A stretch of DNA of 64,000 nucleotides from JARLGU01 sp036504535. Lineage in GTDB: Bacteria > Armatimonadota > Armatimonadia > Armatimonadales > Capsulimonadaceae. The stretch is from contig DASXUY010000045.1 in NCBI GenBank assembly GCA_036504535.1, positions 1 through 64,000 of the forward strand, in the 5' to 3' direction. Positions within the stretch are counted from its first letter, which is position 1; every line of letters begins with the position of its first letter. The notes under the pieces were generated by a model. That model saw nothing but the letters and a program-made list of their open reading frames with translations. It was not told where the DNA came from and did not search any database. Below, piece by piece: positions 33,948-42,897 of this stretch. A program made the translations under genes and the position numbers.

Positions 33948-36320
33948 TCACGGCGTTTTCAGCGTCAACTTGCCAGTAGCGACACCTTCGATGTAGACCG
34001 GGTACTCGGTGAGGTTCAGAGTGATCGATTTAGAGGGAGCGGGGTGCAAGGATTGATTGCCCATAAAGTCGATCACGCTGGCATTCGCCCCCGCAAGCGG
34101 CAGGCTCACAGTTACGGATCCGGGGTGTGCCTTCCAGACGGCGACCACGGTTTTGCCCGCTCGGTCGAACGCGTACGCGTGGACATCAGCAGGCAGGCCC
34201 GAAAGCGGACCGATGGTCTTAGTGCCTTCAAGGACGCGCGTCATGGCTGCGGATGCCATATATTCTGGTTTGGGCGATACCGCAATGGCACCGAAGTTGG
34301 GGTTAGGCATAGTGAGGTTGAACATCATGCCGAAGCCGTTTTCCCCCTGGTAGTCGGCGGTGTAAAAGAAGTACGATGTGTCAACACCTTCGCCGAGGAG
34401 GATGATATGCCCGCGAACGATGTAGGCAGCGAGTTGGCAAAGCATCTGCGGGGTCGCCAGAGCGTAGCTGCCCTTGTAGTCGAGTCCCCATTCGCTTTGG
34501 ACAATGCGTGCTCCAGACTTCAGGTACTGGCGGGCCAGCTTCTTGACTTCGCGCGTATTCTCGATGGTCCGCTGGTCCTCTGGCGCGTGGATCTGACCCG
34601 GCGCGGATGGGTGGAAGGGATCACCCTCGCCAAGGTAGTAAGCGTGGGTCGCAATGCCGTCCATGTATTTGCCAAGCCCCAGCGGCAGCATGGTACGCAG
34701 CCACTCGATGGTCTTGTCGTAGACGCCGGTGCCTGGCCCCAGAACTTGCGCCGTCGGGTCGCCGCGATGGATGGCAGCATAGGAGTGGGCAGCCATGTCG
34801 ACATACTCCTGGGGCGTTCCCTTCCAGTGCCAGTCAGGCTCCCAGCCAATCTGATACCAATTGTGCGCCATCGATCGGAAGTAGTTGCGACGGATGCTGT
34901 CGGTGCGCTTCGCCATCCTCGTTGTGAAATCCTCGAACTTCGCGTAATCCTTTGGAGGGTACGCTTGCGAATCGATGCGTGCATTGGTAGCGGCAGTCTG
35001 AACTGTAGCTGGAACAGCCATGGCCCAGCGCGGGACACCATGCGTGGTGGTGAGAATTGCCATCCCATGCTGCGATGCGAAAAGCGGCTCGCCACCAAGA
35101 ACCTTCTGCTTTTCGATGTCAAACTGGCCGTCGGAATCAGGCTCAAAGCGATCCCATTCTCCCGGGAAGTTAATCCACTTGGCTCCAAGCGACGAATAAA
35201 CCGGGTCGTACGGATCGCCAACGAGGCGAACTCCCGATTTGAGAAACACGGTGCCCTGCATGCCAAACCGGGAGTCGTCGGCGTGCTTGAGCGGGAGAGC
35301 GGTTAACGCGGGGAGCACTCCAAATGCCACATTGTTCTCGGGTTGACTGCCACGCGCTGCGAAGGCAAGACCCTGGTTTCGAAAGCTGCCCGACAGAGCG
35401 TAGTAACCCGACGGCAGCGTCCCAAGGGGGAGAGACGCCTCCCACTTGCCGCTGCCTGAGGGAACGCTGAGTTCGCCTGCCTTAACCGAATGCCCAAGGT
35501 AGTCGGTAACGCTGTAGTCGAGCTTGTCTGCGGCATTCATTGTTACACGCTCGGCTTCAATATGCACGACGACAGGATAGCCCGATGCAATAACATTGAA
35601 TCGAGGCGCATCGGCGATCCAAGCATTGAGGCGGTCGGCGGTCTTGACGACCGCCTTCTCAACCGCGACATCGTCGATCCAGCATAAACCCTCGTCGCCT
35701 TGCCCGTTGCGCTGGAAAGTAAGCGACGCCATGTCACCCGCAGCAGGGTCTGCATAACCCACGGAATCAAATAACGTCAGCGATGTCGCTCCATTGGTCA
35801 GCTTGAGCGTGTAACGCTTCTCCTTGGTGTCGAATGTGACCTCCACCATGGTCCACGGCTCCGTAGCATTAGCGAGCGTCGATTGGTTGTAGCGGTCTCC
35901 CGATTTGATGCCCCATTGGCCATTGGCATCGTGGAAGACGAGGGCGAGTGCCTTACCTGCGGAGTCATTGACGTAGAAGATCAGCTTCTGTGTTGCCTTC
36001 GCTCCGCCGTCCGGTTTCGTGGTGAACTTGGCCGAAAAGCGTACGGTGAAGAGGTCGTAGCCCTTCGATGATGGCACTTCTGCGCTCGCGGTCGTGTATG
36101 GATAAGCGATCGAAATGGCTTTTCCACGCCCTTCGCTAGCGGCCACCGTAGCAGATCCCGCCGTGACCTTCCAGCCTGCTTGAGTGTTGACCGTGCCGTC
36201 TGCGAGCGAATCGAAGTTCTGCGTATAAAGCGGAGTCGGAGCGGGTGCCGCGATGGCTCCGCCAATTGGCGTCGCCGCAATCAATACGGCGACAAGAGCG
36301 ATACATATCGATAGTTTCAT
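33948..36320 (-). CDS. Secreted clan-A glycoside hydrolase with N-terminal CBM-like module
   Basis: A 790-residue exported enzyme: signal peptide (1-25), a jelly-roll module (about 30-222) that also occurs at the C-terminus of the esterase 42064-40247, an Ig-like linker (about 225-345), and a TIM-barrel GH39-like domain (about 350-680). Candidate acid/base is Glu494 in GWEPDW and nucleophile Glu610 in SEWG. The residue before the acid/base is Trp, not the usual clan-A Asn. A C-terminal beta-domain (about 690-790) follows. ATG 36320 with GAGG ten bases upstream. Paralogue of 39661-36626 in the catalytic region. Role: degradation of a hemicellulose-like polymer outside the cell. Confidence 0.82.
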   Translation of the reverse strand: MKLSICIALVAVLIAATPIGGAIAAPAPTPLYTQNFDSLADGTVNTQAGWKVTAGSATVAASEGRGKAISIAYPYTTASAEVPSSKGYDLFTVRFSAKFTTKPDGGAKATQKLIFYVNDSAGKALALVFHDANGQWGIKSGDRYNQSTLANATEPWTMVEVTFDTKEKRYTLKLTNGATSLTLFDSVGYADPAAGDMASLTFQRNGQGDEGLCWIDDVAVEKAVVKTADRLNAWIADAPRFNVIASGYPVVVHIEAERVTMNAADKLDYSVTDYLGHSVKAGELSVPSGSGKWEASLPLGTLPSGYYALSGSFRNQGLAFAARGSQPENNVAFGVLPALTALPLKHADDSRFGMQGTVFLKSGVRLVGDPYDPVYSSLGAKWINFPGEWDRFEPDSDGQFDIEKQKVLGGEPLFASQHGMAILTTTHGVPRWAMAVPATVQTAATNARIDSQAYPPKDYAKFEDFTTRMAKRTDSIRRNYFRSMAHNWYQIGWEPDWHWKGTPQEYVDMAAHSYAAIHRGDPTAQVLGPGTGVYDKTIEWLRTMLPLGLGKYMDGIATHAYYLGEGDPFHPSAPGQIHAPEDQRTIENTREVKKLARQYLKSGARIVQSEWGLDYKGSYALATPQMLCQLAAYIVRGHIILLGEGVDTSYFFYTADYQGENGFGMMFNLTMPNPNFGAIAVSPKPEYMASAAMTRVLEGTKTIGPLSGLPADVHAYAFDRAGKTVVAVWKAHPGSVTVSLPLAGANASVIDFMGNQSLHPAPSKSITLNLTEYPVYIEGVATGKLTLKTP

Positions 36321-36625
36321 TGTTGTATTACCTCGATGTAGAGAGGCTGCGCCTCAGACCACGAGACATAATCGAACAGTCCCGTTATGGATTTCTCCAT
36401 TTTTCGTGGCAGTCCCGATGAGGGAAGTCCCGGTCCACACCCTGCGGAATTCCTGTGGGTCGGAGACCCTATCCTCAATGACTAGCCACGTACTTCAGTG
36501 CGTGGTGGCTGAAACGATCAAGGCCCGGTCGTCTTCGGCCAGAAACTTGACTCATTTTGTAGGTGTTTCGTGAGTCAAGGACTCCAGTACGGTTCGTAAT
36601 GTACTGTCGCCTTGCCTGATTCCTA
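36321..36625. other. 305-bp gap with MITE-like core and hairpin
   Basis: Contains the MITE core (about 36447-36520: TTCCTGTGGGTCGGAGACCC, then CCACGTACTTCAGTGCGTGG) and a right-end-like GTACGGTT (36587-36594); the left end is absent or diverged. A separate stem CTTGACTC/GAGTCAAG (36546-36553, 36572-36579) lies after the stop of the upstream glycosidase. No gene seen. Confidence 0.65.
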
Positions 36626-39600
36626 TTAATTCAAGTACACCACGGCGAACCGGTCCGGCAGGAAGAAGCCCATGCCGTCGCCAAAGGCTTCCATGGCTTT
36701 CCGGTCAGTAGTTCCCTTACCCTGGCGGTCGACGTCGTTCACAAGTATGCCAACTGCGATCTTCTTGGCGGTCGGGATGCCGCTCTCGTTAGGCACGATT
36801 TGGTTCCACGGGATGGCGAGTATGTAGTAAGTTTCTCCTGCCCCGCGTACAACATTTGCCCTGATCGCGGCTACGGGTCCGCTCGGAAGAGTCGAAGTAT
36901 GCGCCTCCCGTGAGACGACGACGGCGTTGTCCTTTGATCGCAGAGCTACCGCAAGCTTTTGGGTGTATTTCCAGCCGCTCGTTCCTGGGACCGTCCCGAT
37001 GCCGATCTGGACAGAATCCTGTCGCCAGATATCGCCACCGTTGAACTCCTGGACGTGGGAATCATCGCGCACCTTGAGGCCGATATACAAGTTAGCAGCG
37101 TCGTAGCGAAATCCCGCCCGGAAGCTTAGGTCTGCAACGCCTGTCCACGCCCCACTCCCGATACTGACATCGTTCCTGGTGTCGAACGTCGAAAACTGCT
37201 CCAGTTGCCAGTCATTGAGGGTGCCATCCATACTTACGGGCTTGAGCGCCAGTGCTGCTTTGGTCGACAAGGCGCGTATTGGTTCGGATTTGCTGACAAC
37301 GCCAAACGAATCGACAAACTCGACAGCAACCGATTCTACAGGTCCTAGCTTCGCGACAATAGCGGGATCGATACCGAACGGCACGGACGCGCGCGCTGGC
37401 AGTGCCACTGGCTTGACGGCAATCGTACGCCCGTTGCCGCTCAGACTGACGGAGCCCTGGAGCAACTTCGGTGTCGCATTGCGCAGAAGAACGCGCAACC
37501 CCGACCCGGACGCAGCGTCTCGCGTGATCGAGACAGGAGCTTCGATTTCGATTGGCTGACCTGCCCCTGCCTGTGCAAGCGATGGTCCGGTCTTCAGCAG
37601 CCACGATCCCGCCTGCATAGACTGCGGGATCGAAAGGATTGAGCCGCTCGACGTGAGCGGAGTTGTCTGGCCGTTCCGGAACGCCACCAACGGCGCGCCT
37701 TGCAGATTCTTTGGAAGCGTCAAGCTTCCACCGGGCAACGCAGACGGTATCTCGGTGCCAGCAATCGTGCTGGACGAGTACAGCGCGGGCGAAAGCCCGC
37801 GAAGATACGACGGGACATCGTCGACCTTGATTCGCGCGACACCATCGACCGTCGCAACGCGTGTGGCGTTGCCCATTGCATCGTAGCGTACTGCGTCGGC
37901 GGCTCCGACTGGCACTGCAACGTCGCGTGAGACGCCGTCCTTCGACCAGAGCACCGCGATTCGCTCGCCGTTTCGGTCGAACAGGTAGGCGAGGACATTG
38001 TCGCCAAGAAAGCTGATCCGGCCGAGCGATTTCGTGCCATCGAGAAGACGGGTCGCGGCAGCGCCGCTCATGGCGACGGGCTTTGGCGATACAGCCACCG
38101 CACCGTACATGGGGTTGGGCGTCGTCAAGTTGTACACCAGGCCACCGCCGCCTTCGATGCCGATATCAGCGGTATAGAAGTACCACGTACAGTCGATCCC
38201 CTCGCCCAGGCAGATGAGGTGCCCACGCATGAACTCTGCCATTTCGCCCCGCAGCAGATCGTGTGCTCGAAGAATGGTGTCGCCGTGGTAGTCGGTTCCC
38301 CACTCAGTGTTGATGATTTTGGCTCCGGGCTTCAGGTACTTCCGAGTCATCGCTACAAGCTCGCGGACCTGCGCAGGGAGATCGTGATCCTCGGGCATGC
38401 CGAACGGGATATAGTAGCTGTGGGTAGCGATGCCATCTAGGTGTTGTCCCAGGCCCTTGGCGAACAGACGCGCAAGGTGGGTGTTGCCGGTAGACATAAC
38501 GCCGTAATTGGGACCGAGAAGCACCGCATCAGGATCGCCTTCATGGACGGCCCTGTGTGCGACTTCGTACATTTTGATGAAGTCCGAATCCTCACCCTTC
38601 CAATGCCAATCCGGCTCCCAGTGGATCTGATAATAACTATGCTGCTGCTTAGGGAAAAGAGCCTTTCGGCGAGCAACCTGTTCCGCAGCGACATTGCGAA
38701 TGTAGTTTGCGTAAACCGTCCAATCGTTAGGCGCGTACGACTGCCCGGTGCTAGTCAACGCATATCCGCTGTGAGTCTGCCCTGCGGGGAACGCGACAAG
38801 CCACTCGGGAATCCCGTGCATGTCGATGAGCGGGGTCATGCCCGCGGCGGCGTCGTAATCGTTCTTCTTGGACCATTCTGCCGGATCGGTAATTGGCTTG
38901 AATGTCCCGGCAGCCTTGGACTCCCGCTCGGCCATGCGGTAGCCGTCGTACGCCCACTTCATGCCCAGCGCCGGATACAGAGGGCGGAAAGGGTTGCCCA
39001 CCATCAGCTTCCCGCTTTCGAGGAAGTTGGTACCTTGTCCACCAAAACGAGCGTCATCATTCCACGCCAGCGGCACACGCTCAACATCCGGGAGAACGCC
39101 GTAGCTGACAAAGCCACCTGGCCGACTCCCAGCACGAAGGAGAGTGACATCGGCGTTTTTGAGGCTCATGTGGACCTCGAAATACCCGGCACCGTAGCTC
39201 TTGATCGGTAACGCGCCCTGCCACAAGTCCGTCCCCATGGGCACAGTGAGCGAGCCGGAATCGACTGTAGCGCCGAGCCAGTTGCGCACATCCCACGTGA
39301 GAGTATCGGAACGCTGACGCCATCCCGTAACCTGCGCCCAGAGCGGGATCGCTTCGCCAGGATCGAAGATAGCATAGCGCGTCTTTTGGGCAAACGAAGC
39401 CTGAAGCGTGACTCCCGTTGCAACCTCGAAGATGGCGGCTGACGGAGTGGCTGGCGCTGGTGCCGGATCGGCGTTGACTGGAGCCGCGAGCAGGACATTG
39501 GCAATGCAAAAAAACACTAAAATTGGTGCCAGCAGTCGGCGATAGATGCCGGGACTGAAGTCCCGGCCTACGGAGGAACGCCCCTCCGGGGCTACGGATT

Positions 39601-39661
39601 TGTACCGAAAGCCCCTGCATGGTAGCTTTTCAGTTGTGTTCGAACCGATGATTTTTGACAT
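36626..39661 (-). CDS. Secreted clan-A glycoside hydrolase, CBM9-like C-terminus; 5' end altered by insertion
   Basis: A 1011-residue enzyme if started at ATG 39661. Residues 17-42 are encoded by a REP-like hairpin repeat, the end of the neighbouring transposase element; the hydrophobic export segment (LLAPILVFFCIANVLLAA) only begins near residue 43. The original start has probably been replaced. Then an Ig-like domain (about 75-195), GH39-like TIM barrel (about 200-530; acid/base Glu349 in HWEPDW, nucleophile Glu453 in TEWG), beta-domains, and a C-terminal CBM9-like domain (about 825-1011; VSMDGTLNDWQLEQF). No ATG lies between the repeat and the signal segment. Whether it is still expressed and exported is uncertain. 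Confidence 0.75.
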   Translation of the reverse strand: MSKIIGSNTTEKLPCRGFRYKSVAPEGRSSVGRDFSPGIYRRLLAPILVFFCIANVLLAAPVNADPAPAPATPSAAIFEVATGVTLQASFAQKTRYAIFDPGEAIPLWAQVTGWRQRSDTLTWDVRNWLGATVDSGSLTVPMGTDLWQGALPIKSYGAGYFEVHMSLKNADVTLLRAGSRPGGFVSYGVLPDVERVPLAWNDDARFGGQGTNFLESGKLMVGNPFRPLYPALGMKWAYDGYRMAERESKAAGTFKPITDPAEWSKKNDYDAAAGMTPLIDMHGIPEWLVAFPAGQTHSGYALTSTGQSYAPNDWTVYANYIRNVAAEQVARRKALFPKQQHSYYQIHWEPDWHWKGEDSDFIKMYEVAHRAVHEGDPDAVLLGPNYGVMSTGNTHLARLFAKGLGQHLDGIATHSYYIPFGMPEDHDLPAQVRELVAMTRKYLKPGAKIINTEWGTDYHGDTILRAHDLLRGEMAEFMRGHLICLGEGIDCTWYFYTADIGIEGGGGLVYNLTTPNPMYGAVAVSPKPVAMSGAAATRLLDGTKSLGRISFLGDNVLAYLFDRNGERIAVLWSKDGVSRDVAVPVGAADAVRYDAMGNATRVATVDGVARIKVDDVPSYLRGLSPALYSSSTIAGTEIPSALPGGSLTLPKNLQGAPLVAFRNGQTTPLTSSGSILSIPQSMQAGSWLLKTGPSLAQAGAGQPIEIEAPVSITRDAASGSGLRVLLRNATPKLLQGSVSLSGNGRTIAVKPVALPARASVPFGIDPAIVAKLGPVESVAVEFVDSFGVVSKSEPIRALSTKAALALKPVSMDGTLNDWQLEQFSTFDTRNDVSIGSGAWTGVADLSFRAGFRYDAANLYIGLKVRDDSHVQEFNGGDIWRQDSVQIGIGTVPGTSGWKYTQKLAVALRSKDNAVVVSREAHTSTLPSGPVAAIRANVVRGAGETYYILAIPWNQIVPNESGIPTAKKIAVGILVNDVDRQGKGTTDRKAMEAFGDGMGFFLPDRFAVVYLN
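39548..39598 (-). repeat. REP-like hairpin repeat, left of transposase
   Basis: GCCGGGACTGAAGTCCCGGC (39548-39567) followed by GGAACGCCCCTCCGGGGCT. The inverted counterpart is at 40136-40180. It overlaps codons 17-42 of the glycosidase gene. Confidence 0.85.
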
Positions 39662-39712
39662 TGGCTTTCCGGAATCTGTAATATCGCGGGAGTGTATAGA
39701 GTGGAGGACGTC

Positions 39713-40117
39713 ATGAAAGACAGTCACGTTGAGCTTTATGCGCATATCGTTTGGACAACATCGGGTTGCGAACCGACGATAACAAGCACTGTTCAGCCAG
39801 TCGTGTATTCCGCCATTGAGCACGAATGCACTAAGCTCGGCGTCGCTTTGTTGGCTATTGGTGGTATTGAGGATCATGTTCATATCTTGGTGCAAATGCC
39901 GCATTCTGTTATGGTGCCCATTCTTATGCAAAGGGCGAAAGGCGTCTCCGCGAGGGTAGCAAACGAGTTGCCCGGCGGCCCGACCCTGCTCTGGCAGCGA
40001 GGCTACGGCGCGTTCAGTATTTCACGGTGGGACGTGGAACGGGTCGCCCGTTATATCGCCAACCAACGTCGCCACCACGCCGAAAACACATCGATACGTA
40101 TCCTGGAACCAGCCTGA
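39713..40117 (+). CDS. IS200-like (RAYT) tyrosine transposase
   Basis: A 134-residue Y1 transposase. The HUH motif is His55-Val56-His57 (DHVHILVQMP), and the single catalytic Tyr is Tyr114 (ARYIANQRRHH), at the usual spacing. The enzyme nicks single-stranded DNA at hairpins and joins through 5'-phosphotyrosine. Length and intact motifs suggest function. ATG 39713 lies six bases after GGAGG. It is encoded opposite to all neighbouring genes, overlapping the upstream open frame of the glycosidase. The flanking inverted REP-like repeats are its probable substrates. Confidence 0.9.
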   Translation: MKDSHVELYAHIVWTTSGCEPTITSTVQPVVYSAIEHECTKLGVALLAIGGIEDHVHILVQMPHSVMVPILMQRAKGVSARVANELPGGPTLLWQRGYGAFSISRWDVERVARYIANQRRHHAENTSIRILEPA

Positions 40118-40135
40118 GTACCCGCGCCAATCTTT

Positions 40136-40180
40136 AGCCCCGGAGGGGCGTTCTTCGGCAGACCGGGACTTCAGTCCCGG
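40136..40180 (+). repeat. REP-like hairpin repeat, right of transposase
   Basis: AGCCCCGGAGGGGCGTTC (40136-40153) and CCGGGACTTCAGTCCCGG (40163-40180), the inverted copy of 39548-39598. Confidence 0.85.
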
Positions 40181-40246
40181 TTCTCGGAACAGAATGCGTG
40201 CCTTACCACATGCACTCAACCAACTCGGTAGCCCTTTCGCCCACAG

Positions 40247-42064
40247 TCACTTAACCGCTATCACAGAGACGTCGTCCAGCCAGAGTTTGGAGACGTCGCC
40301 CTCTTTATTGCGCACGAAGCTCACTGAAGCGAGAGGGCCGGCATCGTCGCTGCTGTAATCTACGGCGCTGTAGTGGGTAACGGACGTGCCGTTGTTGGTG
40401 AGGCGCAACGTCACCTTACGGTTCTTCTGGTCGATAGCGAGTTCGGCGCGGGTCCATTCACCTGTGCTGTCCTTGAGTGCGCGCTGCGAGTATCCACCGC
40501 TCACCTGAACACCCCAGAGGCCAGTGCAATCGTGCCACGTCAAGCACAGGCTTTTTCCGGCGGCGTCTTTCGCGAAAACAAGCAGCTTCTGGGTAGCTTT
40601 CGGGCCGTTGCTCGCGGGCGGTGTTGCTTTCAATGAGAAGCGAATGAAGACAGTATCGGTGCCCGCACCGGGAATTGGGAGATCGATAGCGGTGAACGGA
40701 AATGCCATCGAGAGCGCTTTGCCGTGACCGTCGACAGCCTCTACATCCGCTACGCCGCCTCCGCCCTTCCAAGAGCCCTGGCCGTTGATTGTGCCGAGGT
40801 TGCGCGATTCGAAGTCGTCAGACACGAGAACTGTACCAATCCCGTCGGCGGGCGATGGTGGCGGCACGATGACAACTTCGGCGGCAGAATTGAACATCAC
40901 CGGCGACGACAGCCGAGATCCGTCGGGTCGCGTCATCAGAAAGTAGGAGGCGGTGATGCGCGCAAAGTCGGCAGCAGGTGGTGCTTTGACCGTCGCGCCG
41001 ACAACGATTGCGGGAAGGAAGCGCCACTTGCGCATCTCCCACGGTCCGGCTGCGGTGGTGTACCAGAGTTCCGCCTTCGCCGGTGGGGAACTCGCTCGCG
41101 CTTCGCCGGGACTGACACTGGTAACGCGATCAGCAGCGGTCGCGGCTCGATCGACGATCTCGCGTGCATAGCTGTACGCCTCAGGAACTTCCCATGCGCC
41201 TTCGTGCGAGTGCGACAGGTTCGGGATAAGCAACTCGCGAACGCCACTAGCGCGCAGATCGACGGTCTTCTGCCACGGTTTCGGGTAGAAGTTGCGGTCG
41301 TTGGTGCTGGCGATAAACAGTAACGGCATTTTCGAAAGCGGCACATAGCGCGACGGGTCCCAGATCATGAGCGCTGGCGGACTGTCCTTGCCGATACGCA
41401 CTGCTGCGTCAGACTCATTGAGAAAACCGTGGCCGTAGATAGGAATCGCAAACGCAATGCGATCATCGACGCCAGCGGTAAGGCACGTCCAAATACTTCC
41501 CCACGAGATACCGCAAAGGCCAATCTTGGCCGGGTTGATCTCCGGGAATGATCGCAGCAGCGAGTTCGCAAGTGCTGCCTGCGCGACGGCGCGGTACGGA
41601 AACTGGTCGGCAACTCCTCCGGGAGCATTGCCAAACGAGTGCGTGGGGCCCGGTTGCGGGGTCGACTTACGAAGCTTGGTATCTGCAGCGTCCGGCTCGC
41701 GCCCTTCAAGGTCCATCGCAATAGCCGCAAAACCCGCCGCATTCCACCGACGTACCCACTCAGCGTATGCAGTGCCGCCTCCGCCGTGCAGCAACACTAC
41801 CGCTGGCCAACCGCCTTTGGGCGGCGTGCCTGCTGGCGCTGCGTAGTAGGCGAATATCCACGTGGCGCGGCCAGCATAGGGCAATCCTTCGTAATAAAGG
41901 CCCTTGACGCCAGCAGGCACCGAGCCCGTGAACTCATGGGTCGCGGGTGTTTGGCGTAGTACTGCCTGATCCCATTGGGGTTGTGAGTTCTGTGCACGCA
42001 CTGGAATAGATGCTATTATTGCAATTATTGCAATAATAAGTAAACGGAGTTTTGGGGTGTTCAT
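40247..42064 (-). CDS. Secreted alpha/beta-hydrolase (acetyl xylan esterase-like) with C-terminal CBM-like module
   Basis: A 605-residue exported esterase: signal peptide (1-24), alpha/beta-hydrolase domain (about 50-310) with oxyanion region LLHGGGG (91-97), nucleophile Ser187 in GISWG, Asp256 (STNDRN) and His285/287 (LSHSHEG). It resembles the acetyl xylan esterase/dienelactone hydrolase group. From about residue 415 to the end is a jelly-roll module (DDFESRNLGTING, KATQKLLVF, KLWLDDVSV) homologous to the N-terminal module of the glycosidase 36320-33948. Probably removes acyl side groups from the same polymer. 78 bp downstream of prepilin C with a strong hairpin between. Confidence 0.85.
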   Translation of the reverse strand: MNTPKLRLLIIAIIAIIASIPVRAQNSQPQWDQAVLRQTPATHEFTGSVPAGVKGLYYEGLPYAGRATWIFAYYAAPAGTPPKGGWPAVVLLHGGGGTAYAEWVRRWNAAGFAAIAMDLEGREPDAADTKLRKSTPQPGPTHSFGNAPGGVADQFPYRAVAQAALANSLLRSFPEINPAKIGLCGISWGSIWTCLTAGVDDRIAFAIPIYGHGFLNESDAAVRIGKDSPPALMIWDPSRYVPLSKMPLLFIASTNDRNFYPKPWQKTVDLRASGVRELLIPNLSHSHEGAWEVPEAYSYAREIVDRAATAADRVTSVSPGEARASSPPAKAELWYTTAAGPWEMRKWRFLPAIVVGATVKAPPAADFARITASYFLMTRPDGSRLSSPVMFNSAAEVVIVPPPSPADGIGTVLVSDDFESRNLGTINGQGSWKGGGGVADVEAVDGHGKALSMAFPFTAIDLPIPGAGTDTVFIRFSLKATPPASNGPKATQKLLVFAKDAAGKSLCLTWHDCTGLWGVQVSGGYSQRALKDSTGEWTRAELAIDQKNRKVTLRLTNNGTSVTHYSAVDYSSDDAGPLASVSFVRNKEGDVSKLWLDDVSVIAVK

Positions 42065-42103
42065 GGTCTTGCGGGGGTTCAGAAAGCAAACAGCGGGGCA
42101 ATA

Positions 42104-42132
42104 TCACCCCGGTCATTCAATGACCGGGGTGA
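42104..42132 (-). promoter_or_regulatory. Hairpin after prepilin C
   Basis: TCACCCCGGTCATT (42104-42117), one-base centre, AATGACCGGGGTGA (42119-42132): 14-bp perfect arms, eleven bases after the prepilin stop and before the esterase. No T-run. Confidence 0.7.
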
Positions 42133-42142
42133 CGGTATTACG

Positions 42143-42880
42143 CTATGGGCAACCGGTTGCAGGATAGAAGCATGGCGACCGTGCGTTGTACGTGTTAACG
42201 AACACCTGGCCCACCTTCATGGATTTTGCGTGGAAGTCAGCCCACAGGATATTCGAGTACTCCGTGTGGCGCGTCGTCGGCGGCGAATAGAGCGACGAGT
42301 TGTAGTTACCAGTTGCCCCAGCTCCGAGGTCGGTGTCCATGTTGTGCCAGTCGAGCAGAATGATAGGCAGTGCCGACGTGTTCGGAACGAGGGGCCAATC
42401 TCGCGGGTCGACGCCCGGTGTCGGGATTGCGCCAATGTCGGTTAGAAAGAGTGTTTGCGCGGGCTTGTCGACTTTGGACACGTTGATGCCCAAATTTCCC
42501 GTGCAAAAGTTGTAGTTATATCCGTAGCTCACCGGATAGGAGACGTTGCCCGAAACCGTCGTGTTCTGGTCATCGGGGCAGCGTACGAGCGCCTTGCTCT
42601 TGGTATACGGCAGGATGATATCCGGCCAGCTTGTGAACGGGGACACGTTATACGAGCGCGGCGGAAACAACTCATCGTAATCTTGCGTATACTGGCTGAA
42701 GCCAAGACCAAGCTGCTTCATATTGCTCAAACACGCCGTCTGGCGTGCTTTTTCGCGCGCCGTGGCGAATACAGGGAAAAGTATAGCTGCTAAAATCGCT
42801 ATGATGGCTATAACTACGAGAAGCTCTATTAAAGTGAAGCCTCTCATCGATTTACTTGCGTTTGCGGATGTTCTCATCAT
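42143..42880 (-). CDS. DUF1559 prepilin-like protein C
   Basis: A 245-residue prepilin-like protein. The leader is longer (MMRTSANASKSMRG) and then FTLIELLVV, hydrophobic helix, FPVFATAREKAR. The usual H-x9-DG motif is H-x9-DF here (HTEYSNILWADFHAK), and the C-terminus (ARSPCFYPATGCP) lacks the RWAATFS signature but has two Cys. ATG 42880 follows AGAGG. It starts 17 bp after the LacI stop, so the two genes form a tight pair. Confidence 0.88.
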   Translation of the reverse strand: MMRTSANASKSMRGFTLIELLVVIAIIAILAAILFPVFATAREKARQTACLSNMKQLGLGFSQYTQDYDELFPPRSYNVSPFTSWPDIILPYTKSKALVRCPDDQNTTVSGNVSYPVSYGYNYNFCTGNLGINVSKVDKPAQTLFLTDIGAIPTPGVDPRDWPLVPNTSALPIILLDWHNMDTDLGAGATGNYNSSLYSPPTTRHTEYSNILWADFHAKSMKVGQVFVNTYNARSPCFYPATGCP

Positions 42881-42897
42881 GCACCTCTTTTCGTTTC

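Larger units (their letters stand above)
39548..40180 (+). mobile_element. RAYT/IS200-like element with inverted REP ends
   Basis: A 633-bp unit: REP-like repeat, transposase gene 39713-40117, inverted REP-like repeat. The arrangement of a Y1 HUH transposase between inverted palindromic repeats is that of REP-associated tyrosine transposases. It interrupts the leftward module C operon between the esterase and glycosidase genes. Confidence 0.75.

Noticed and set aside
34044..35306. 420-codon ORF on the plus strand
   Set aside because: Antisense shadow of a clear glycosidase; no recognisable domain or start site.
39662..39931. N-terminal extension of the glycosidase to 39931
   Set aside because: The extra 90 codons lie antisense to the transposase gene and show no signal peptide; ATG 39661 is the last plausible start before the export segment.
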